Origin: Coriobacteriia bacterium
Lineage (GTDB): Bacteria > Actinomycetota > Coriobacteriia > Anaerosomatales > PALSA-660
Assembly (NCBI GenBank): GCA_030652345.1
Contig: JAUSAU010000083.1
Span: forward strand, 1 to 26,536
Reading direction: 5' to 3'
DNA length: 26,536 nucleotides
Position numbers and translations under genes: made by a program. Shown here in pieces: positions 21,311-26,536 of the stretch. Positions within the stretch are counted from its first letter, which is position 1. The number at the start of each line of letters is the position of its first letter. The notes beneath the pieces were generated by a model. The model saw only the letters and a list, made by a program, of their open reading frames with translations, was not told the DNA's origin and made no database searches.

Positions 21311-22594
21311 ATGTCCGATGCGTCGCGCGCGCTCACGGTGACCGAGGTCATGACGCTCACGAAGCGCACGCTCGAGAGCGTGACGTTGCGGGTCATGGGC
21401 GAGGTCTCCGAGTTCACCGACAAGTCCGGGTACAAGGCGGTCTACTTCACCCTGTGCGACGGCTCCTCGGTGATGCCGTGCCTCGTCTGGCGCGACGCGT
21501 ATGCGGCATCCGGCGTGGAGCTCCGTCATGGCATGCTCGTCGAGGTCTCCGGCACGCTCACGGTCTACCCGCCGAAGGGGCGGCTGCAGTTCCAGGTCCG
21601 CTCGCTGCAGGCCGCCGGCGAAGGCGCGCTCCGCCTCAAGGTCGCCGCGCTCGCCCGCACGCTGGAGGATGAGGGGCTCATGCGCCCCGAGCGCAAGCGC
21701 GCGCTGCCGCCGTTCCCCGAGCGCATCGCGCTCGTGACCAGTCCGCGGGGCAAGGCCGTGCACGACGTCATCCGGACGCTGAGGCGCCGCTATCCGGCCG
21801 CCGAACTGATCATCGCCGGAGTCGCTGTCGAAGGCGCGGATGCGGTCGCTGCCATCGTCTCCGGGATACAGGCGGCCGGGGCGAGCGGGGCGGACGTCGT
21901 CATCCTCGCGCGCGGAGGCGGGTCGTACGAGGACCTCATGCCGTTCAACGAGGAAGCGGTGGCGCGCGCCGTCGCCGCGTGCCCCGTCCCGGTCGTGACC
22001 GGTATCGGGCATGAGCCGGACACCTCCATCGCCGACATGGTCGCCGACTTGCGCGCATCGACTCCGACCGCGGCCGCCGAGGCGGTCGCGCCCTCCGGGG
22101 ACGAGGTCGCCGCCCGATTCCGCTCGCTGCAGCGCCTCCTCGGGCGCGGACTGCTCCACGCCGTTCGCGACGCGGGCCGCCGTGTCGAGGTGTTGGCATC
22201 CCACGCCGTCTTCCGCGATCCGCGGTTCCTGACCTCCGTCGCCTCGCAACGGCTCGACACGGCCGCAGCCGCCCTTCCCCGGGCGATCCCCGAGCGCCTC
22301 CGGCGCGACGGTGAGCGTCTCGCGTCGGCCGAGCGCGCGCTGTTCGCAGCGGTCGGTCGGCGCCTCGAGCGCGCCGGGGACGAGATGGCGCGTGCCGCGG
22401 CCCGGATCGCCGACCTTTCCCCGCTCGGTATCCTGTCGCGCGGCTACGCCGTATGCTATGCGGACGACGGGCGGCGGGTCGTGCGTTCGTCGGCCGATCT
22501 CTCAGCGGGGGACCGCGTGAGGGTGCGCCTGCACCAAGGGGCGCTCGGGTGTGTCGTCGAGTCGGTCGAGAGCGAAGGGGCCATGGATGTCTGA
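21311..22594 (+). CDS. xseA: Exodeoxyribonuclease VII large subunit
   Basis: The 427-residue catalytic subunit works with several XseB copies to degrade single-stranded DNA from both ends. An N-terminal OB-fold binds DNA (about 8-105: TVTEVMTLTKRTLES, VYFTLCDGSSVMPCLVW). The catalytic core follows, with ALVTSPRGKAVHDVIRTL, LARGGGSYEDLMPFN and VVTGIGHEPDTSIADMVAD. A long helical arm comes next, and the C-terminal SPLGILSRGYAV closes the protein. The ATG at 21,311 gives the normal N-terminus; the longer frame upstream overlaps recQ and is not coding. GAAGGGG lies about 10 bases upstream. It overlaps xseB by 8 bases. Confidence 0.96.
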   Translation: MSDASRALTVTEVMTLTKRTLESVTLRVMGEVSEFTDKSGYKAVYFTLCDGSSVMPCLVWRDAYAASGVELRHGMLVEVSGTLTVYPPKGRLQFQVRSLQAAGEGALRLKVAALARTLEDEGLMRPERKRALPPFPERIALVTSPRGKAVHDVIRTLRRRYPAAELIIAGVAVEGADAVAAIVSGIQAAGASGADVVILARGGGSYEDLMPFNEEAVARAVAACPVPVVTGIGHEPDTSIADMVADLRASTPTAAAEAVAPSGDEVAARFRSLQRLLGRGLLHAVRDAGRRVEVLASHAVFRDPRFLTSVASQRLDTAAAALPRAIPERLRRDGERLASAERALFAAVGRRLERAGDEMARAAARIADLSPLGILSRGYAVCYADDGRRVVRSSADLSAGDRVRVRLHQGALGCVVESVESEGAMDV

Positions 22595-22820
22595 CCAGTC
22601 CGCACCGGCGCAGGAGCCGCGCTTCTCTGAGGCCCTCGCCGAGCTCGAGGCGATCGTCAATGCGCTGGAGAGCGGTCAGCTCGACTTGGAGGACTCGCTC
22701 GCGCGCTACGAGCGCGGTGTGGCCCTCCTCAGGGACTGCCAGGCGCGCCTGAGTGCCGCCGAGCAGCGCGTGACCATGCTCATGGGTGAGATAGAGGACG
22801 ACGAGACGTCCGACGAGTAG
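22587..22820 (+). CDS. xseB: Exodeoxyribonuclease VII small subunit
   Basis: The 77-residue helical protein binds the arm of XseA. The core pattern is typical: FSEALAELEAIVNALESG, LDLEDSLARYERGVALLRDC. The ATG at 22,587 lies inside the last codons of xseA (shared ATGTCTGA), so the two are translationally coupled and made in linked amounts. Acidic tail EDDETSDE. Confidence 0.95.
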   Translation: MSDQSAPAQEPRFSEALAELEAIVNALESGQLDLEDSLARYERGVALLRDCQARLSAAEQRVTMLMGEIEDDETSDE

Positions 22821-22869
22821 TGCTGAACGTGGGGCTTCGGCCGCGCCGGACACGCGAGGGGGCATCGCC

Positions 22870-23217
22870 ATGACCGACGACTGCATCTTCTGTATGGTCG
22901 CTTCGAAACAGATCGACGCCCGCGTCGTCTATGAGGACGATCTCGTCCTCGCGTTCGACGACATAACGCCGCAGGCGCCCGTCCACACATTGATCATCCC
23001 GAAGCGGCACTACGCCGACATGGGTGACGGTGTCCCGGCGGAGGTGATCGCGGCGCTCTTCACCGCGGTCCCCACGGTCGCCGGGATCAAAGGCGTGATC
23101 GACAGCGGGTACCGGGTCATCGTAAACAGTGGTCCCGACGCGTCACAGACGGTCGGCCACCTCCACGTGCACGTCCTCGGGGGCGCGCACATGACGCATG
23201 GGATGGTGAGCTTCTAG
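22870..23217 (+). CDS. HIT family nucleotide hydrolase, HinT-like
   Basis: The 115-residue protein carries HLHVH (97-101) in GHLHVHVLGG, the histidine triad that cleaves nucleoside phosphoramidates and similar compounds. C5 and C8 in DDCIFC, with histidines further on, can bind zinc as in many bacterial HinT proteins. GAGGGGG lies 7 bases before the ATG. The gene starts 49 bases after xseB and ends at the very base before the degV-like ATG, so all three probably share one transcript. Confidence 0.95.
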   Translation: MTDDCIFCMVASKQIDARVVYEDDLVLAFDDITPQAPVHTLIIPKRHYADMGDGVPAEVIAALFTAVPTVAGIKGVIDSGYRVIVNSGPDASQTVGHLHVHVLGGAHMTHGMVSF

Positions 23218-24066
23218 ATGAGCGAACTCGCATCAGTCGCGATCGTGACCGACTCCACGTCCGACCTGCCACCCGAACTCGCGGCAGCACTGGGCGTGAC
23301 GGTGGTCCCGCTCACCGTCAACTTCGGTGAGGAGAGTTTCCACGACGGGGAGCTCAGCCAGGCGGAGTTCTTCGCCAAGATGAACGCCGCGTCCAAGCTG
23401 CCGACCACGAGCACGCCCGGCGTGGGGGCGTTCGAGCAGGCGTTCGAGAAGGCGCTCGCCTCGGCCGAGCATGTCGTCGCGCTCCACATCTCAGGTGCGT
23501 TGTCGGGAACGATCGAAGCGGCACGCGCCGCCGCGGACCGCTTCGGCGACCGGGTCCACGTGCATGACTCACTCAATCTGTCCTGGGGCCTCGGCTGGCA
23601 GGTCGTCCGTGCCGCGCGCGCGGCGCAGGCCGGTTCTGCGATGGCCGATGTCGTCGCGGTGGCCGAGCGCACGCGTGAGCGTGTGCGCATGATCGTCGGG
23701 ATCGACAAGCTCGACAACCTCGCCAAGGGCGGCCGCATCGGTGCGGTCTCCGTCTTCCTCGGAGGCATGCTCGACTTCAAGGTCACCTTCACGGTGGACG
23801 GCGAAGGCAAGTACCAGCCCGTCGCGCGCTCGCGTGGAGCCAAGGCCATGCTGAAGGACACCATGGCGTGGGTGAAGAAGGAGATGGGCGAGTCGACCAA
23901 GGGCGCGTTCTGTGTCGCACACGCGATGTCGCTGGACCGCGCCGAGGCCATGCGGCAGATGCTCGAGTCGACCTACGACGTCACCGAGATGTTCGTCGTC
24001 GAGACCGGCGTCGTCCTTGCGACCCACACGGGGACGGGATACGCGATCGCGCTCGTGCCCGAGTAG
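23218..24066 (+). CDS. DegV family fatty-acid-binding protein
   Basis: The 282-residue protein carries the DegV features: VTDSTSDLPPELA near the N-terminus, TSTPGVGAF (about 62-70), LHISGALSGTIEAA, VHDSLNLSWG, KLDNLAKGGRIG, and the closing GVVLATHTGTGYAIALVPE. Proteins of this family (FakB group) bind one fatty acid and present it to a FakA kinase for phosphorylation. No fakA gene is in this window. The ATG directly follows the stop of the HIT gene (TAGATG), so it is read by coupled translation. A stable hairpin ends the unit. Confidence 0.94.
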   Translation: MSELASVAIVTDSTSDLPPELAAALGVTVVPLTVNFGEESFHDGELSQAEFFAKMNAASKLPTTSTPGVGAFEQAFEKALASAEHVVALHISGALSGTIEAARAAADRFGDRVHVHDSLNLSWGLGWQVVRAARAAQAGSAMADVVAVAERTRERVRMIVGIDKLDNLAKGGRIGAVSVFLGGMLDFKVTFTVDGEGKYQPVARSRGAKAMLKDTMAWVKKEMGESTKGAFCVAHAMSLDRAEAMRQMLESTYDVTEMFVVETGVVLATHTGTGYAIALVPE

Positions 24067-24116
24067 GGGCGGTGCAAACGCTGCGGTGGCGGGGCGAAAC
24101 CGGCCCCGGACACGGA

Positions 24117-24142
24117 GAAGCCCGGCCTTCGGGCCGGGCTTC
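24117..24142 (+). terminator. Terminator after degV-like gene
   Basis: An 11-bp perfect stem (GAAGCCCGGCC) with the stable TTCG loop lies 50 bases after the stop. The following bases are pyrimidine-rich (CCTTCCCTTATT). Confidence 0.85.
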
Positions 24143-24173
24143 CCACATTCCTTCCCTTATTACCCCTGAGTCT

Positions 24174-24201
24174 CATGCGGACCCGCTCATGCGGTTCCGC
24201 T
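24174..24201. repeat. Tandem 14-bp repeat
   Basis: CATGCGGACCCGCT (24,174-24,187) is followed directly by CATGCGGTTCCGCT (24,188-24,201), 12 of 14 identical. The function is unknown. It lies in the long gap before acs. Confidence 0.6.
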
Positions 24202-24256
24202 CAGGTGCCGCGTCGCTGAGAGTGCCGGCTCTCGCGCTCTATCGTCACCTGCATAT

Positions 24257-24279
24257 CCGCTTCGGATTCCCCGAAGCGG
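24257..24279. other. Unassigned 9-bp hairpin
   Basis: CCGCTTCGG-ATTCC-CCGAAGCGG is a perfect inverted repeat with a 5-base loop and no T-run. It could be part of a small RNA, a second terminator or a protein site. Confidence 0.5.
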
Positions 24280-24460
24280 CTCTGAGGGAAGGGAAACTTG
24301 TCAACGTCGTCACTCTAAACCCGCGGTACGGGGGATTGCAACGGTAGTTACATGGAATCTCCACAGCATTCGGCAAGCGGTCTGTTTGCGGGGGCGACCC
24401 GTCCGGAACGCCGTTTGCCGACGACACGGCGCCGTCCACCGCTATCGGGCAGGACTTGTG

Positions 24461-24513
24461 GGCCGCACGCGTGAATACTGGTCGTGCGGCCGTCCGTCCC
24501 TGGGCGGCCGCAC
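24461..24513 (+). promoter_or_regulatory. Three alternating copies of an 8-bp element in the acs leader
   Basis: GGCCGCAC (24,461-24,468), its complement GTGCGGCC (24,484-24,491) and GGCCGCAC again (24,506-24,513) lie 22-23 bp apart, 82-134 bases before acs. As RNA, the middle copy can pair with either the first or the third copy (9 bp each), giving two exclusive hairpins. As DNA, the spacing of about two helical turns would put all three on one face for a regulator. Both readings are inferred. Confidence 0.55.
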
Positions 24514-24594
24514 CGTCCACTCGCGTGAGGTCCCCCCGGCGAGCGGAGTACGGAGCCTGATGAGGCACACAGACTGAGGGAGGCGACTACAGGG

Positions 24595-26536
24595 ATGTCC
24601 GACGCTATCGAATCGATGCAAAAAGAGGGCGGTGTCTTCGAGCCGGCTGATTGGGTGCGCGAGCGCGCCTGGATCCAGTCTCGCGAGCAGTACGAGACGA
24701 TGTACAAGCGCTCGATCGATGATCCCGAGGGCTTCTGGGCCGAGCAGGCCGAGGAGTTCCTGTACTGGCACAAGAAGTGGGACTCGGTCCTCGAGTGGGA
24801 GTTCGACACTCCACGCGTCACGTGGTTCAAGGGCGGCAAGACCAACGTCGCCTACAACTGCATCGACCGTCATCTCACGACGTGGCGCCGCAACAAGGCC
24901 GCCATCATCTGGGAGTCGGACGAGGGACGCTCGAAGGTCTACACGTATCAGGCGCTCTATTACAAGGTCTGCCGCATGGCCAACGTGCTCAAGAAGCACG
25001 GGATCCGCAAGGGCGACCGGGTCGCGATCTACCTGCCGATGATCCCGGAGCTCGCCATCGCGATGCTGGCCTGTGCCCGCATCGGGGCGATCCACTCGGT
25101 CGTCTTCGGCGGCTTCAGCGCGGCTGCGTTGCGTGACCGCATCCAGGACTCCGGCTGCAAGATGCTCATCACCGCTGACGAGGGCATCCGTGGCGGGCGT
25201 GTCGTCCCGCTCAAGGCCGAGGCCGACAGCGCCCTGTACGAGTGCCCGACCGTCGAGTCGTGCATCGTCGTGTCCCGCGCCCGCGCTCGCGTCGACATGG
25301 AGCCGGGCCGCGACTACTGGTACCACGAGGAGGTCCGCGCCGCGGACATCCACCACCACTGCGATCTCGAGTGGATGGACGCCGAGGACCCGCTCTTCAT
25401 CCTCTACACGTCGGGTTCCACCGGCAAGCCGAAGGGCGTCCTGCACACCACGGGCGGCTACCTGCTCTTCGCGGCCATGACGTTCAAGTACAACTTCGAC
25501 TACCACGACGAGGACGTCTTCTTCTGCACCGCCGACATCGGCTGGGTCACCGGCCACAGCTACGTCGTCTACGGACCGCTGTGCGTGGGCGCCACCTCGC
25601 TCATGTTCGAGGGCGTCCCGACCTACCCGCATCCCGGCCGTTTCTGGGAGATCATCGAGAAGCACGGCGTGAACCAGTTCTACACCGCGCCGACCGCGAT
25701 CCGTGCTCTCATGAAGCAGGGCGAGGATTGGGTCAACAAGTTCGACCGCTCCTCCCTGCGCCTGCTCGGTACCGTCGGTGAGCCGATCAACCCCGAGGCG
25801 TGGATGTGGTACTACAACGTCGTCGGTGAGGGTCGTGTGCCGATCGTGGACACGTACTGGCAGACGGAGACCGGCGGCCACATCATCACGAACCAGCCCG
25901 GCTGGACCCCGATGAAGCCCGGCAGTGCCACGTACCCGTTCTTCGGTATCCGCACCGAGGTGCTCAACGAGGACAAGACCGAGACGCCCGTGGGCTCAGG
26001 CGGCCGTCTCTGCATCACCTTCCCGTGGCCGGGCATGATGCGCGGAACGTGGGGCGACCCCGAGAACGCGCTCATGAAGAACGTGTACTTCACCGCGTTC
26101 CCCGGCAAGTACTTCACGGGTGACGGCGCACGCGTCGACGAGACCGGACACCACTGGCTGCTCGGCCGCGTGGACGACGTCATCAACGTCACGGGCCACC
26201 GCATGGGTACCGCCGAGGTGGAGTCCGCGCTGGTCAGCCATCCGCTCGTGGCGGAGGCCGCAGTCGTCGGCTTCCCTCACGACATCAAGGGCGAGGGCAT
26301 CTACGCCTACGTCATCCTGAAGTCGGGCGTCGAGATCCCGGACAACGTCGACAAGATCCTGGGCGGGCACGTCCGCGAGGAGATCGGGCCGATCGCGAAG
26401 CCCGATCACATCCAGATCGTCCCCGAACTGCCCAAGACCCGCTCCGGCAAGATCATGCGCCGCATCCTGCGCAAGATCGCGGCGGGCGAGCGCGACATGG
26501 ACACGTTCGGCGACATCTCGACGCTGGCGGATCCCT
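24595..26536 (+). CDS. acs: Acetyl-CoA synthetase, 3' end outside window
   Basis: At least 647 residues are in view; only a few at the C-terminus can be missing. The enzyme makes acetyl-CoA from acetate, ATP and CoA through acetyl-AMP. Motifs: [12 protein letters not shown] (271-282) for [11 protein letters not shown] (421-428), [12 protein letters not shown] and [20 protein letters not shown] at the hinge, and TRSGKIMRR with K619, the lysine that is acetylated to switch off Acs in many bacteria. The N-terminus has the usual [13 protein letters not shown] segment. The ATG at 24,595 follows GAGGGAGG at 11 bases. The gene lies alone behind a long gap with regulatory-looking elements. Confidence 0.96.
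   Translation, partial: MSDAIESMQKEGGVFEPADWVRERAWIQSREQYETMYKRSIDDPEGFWAEQAEEFLYWHKKWDSVLEWEFDTPRVTWFKGGKTNVAYNCIDRHLTTWRRNKAAIIWESDEGRSKVYTYQALYYKVCRMANVLKKHGIRKGDRVAIYLPMIPELAIAMLACARIGAIHSVVFGGFSAAALRDRIQDSGCKMLITADEGIRGGRVVPLKAEADSALYECPTVESCIVVSRARARVDMEPGRDYWYHEEVRAADIHHHCDLEWMDAEDPLFILYTSGSTGKPKGVLHTTGGYLLFAAMTFKYNFDYHDEDVFFCTADIGWVTGHSYVVYGPLCVGATSLMFEGVPTYPHPGRFWEIIEKHGVNQFYTAPTAIRALMKQGEDWVNKFDRSSLRLLGTVGEPINPEAWMWYYNVVGEGRVPIVDTYWQTETGGHIITNQPGWTPMKPGSATYPFFGIRTEVLNEDKTETPVGSGGRLCITFPWPGMMRGTWGDPENALMKNVYFTAFPGKYFTGDGARVDETGHHWLLGRVDDVINVTGHRMGTAEVESALVSHPLVAEAAVVGFPHDIKGEGIYAYVILKSGVEIPDNVDKILGGHVREEIGPIAKPDHIQIVPELPKTRSGKIMRRILRKIAAGERDMDTFGDISTLADP

Larger units (their letters stand above)
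24143..24594 (+). other. Long intergenic region before acs
   Basis: About 450 bases lie between the degV terminator and acs. No open frame with a ribosome site and coding character is visible on either strand. The stretch around 24,290-24,355 is richer in A and T (for example TTGTCA at 24,299 and GTAGTTACATGG near 24,345) and may hold the acs promoter, but I could not find a convincing -35/-10 pair. The region holds the tandem repeat, the hairpin and the three-copy element listed separately. Confidence 0.5.

Overview
The window comes from a high-GC bacterial chromosome, most likely a Gram-positive of the Actinomycetota. This is inferred from base composition, from a phage endolysin of the amidase type, and from a mix of genes that would suit an anaerobic or deep-branching lineage such as Coriobacteriia. 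No rRNA or marker gene here fixes the taxonomy.

Bases 1 to about 7,130 are the right arm of a prophage or prophage remnant. Two tail-tip proteins are followed by a membrane-anchored coiled-coil protein, a metallophosphoesterase on the opposite strand, an endolysin and a holin. A cargo segment follows, with a C5-cytosine methyltransferase, a PmeII-like restriction endonuclease and an unknown acidic protein. By eye, this arm contains no GATC and no AGCT at all, whereas both tetramers are common in the rest of the window. The endolysin carries its Amidase_3 motifs in a circularly permuted order.

Bases 7,049 to 8,536 are a mosaic junction. An intact tRNA-Val(GAC) with its own promoter is followed at once by a 1,276-bp IS481-type element. 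Directly beyond the element lies a 15-base 3' end of a second, slightly different tRNA-Val, followed by a strong terminator hairpin. The junction could be an attR site, a diverged target duplication, or the product of recombination between two IS copies.

Bases 8,591 to 26,536 look like host chromosome. First comes a two-gene ABC transporter, then a dual CDGSH iron-sulfur protein and a cold-shock protein with a structured leader. A pair of small genes encodes a four-helix membrane protein and a mono-haem lipoprotein. A three-gene minus-strand operon encodes a four-helix membrane protein, a RimK-like ligase and a DUF2207 protein. Next are crcB, a diacylglycerol-kinase-like lipid kinase, rnd, a YugP-like zinc peptidase, a short recQ, xseA-xseB, a HIT protein, a DegV fatty-acid-binding protein, and acetyl-CoA synthetase, which runs off the right edge. 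DNA and RNA maintenance genes (rnd, recQ, xseA, xseB) cluster between 18.0 and 22.8 kb. The 450-base gap before acs holds several unassigned repeats and hairpins, including three alternating copies of one 8-bp element.
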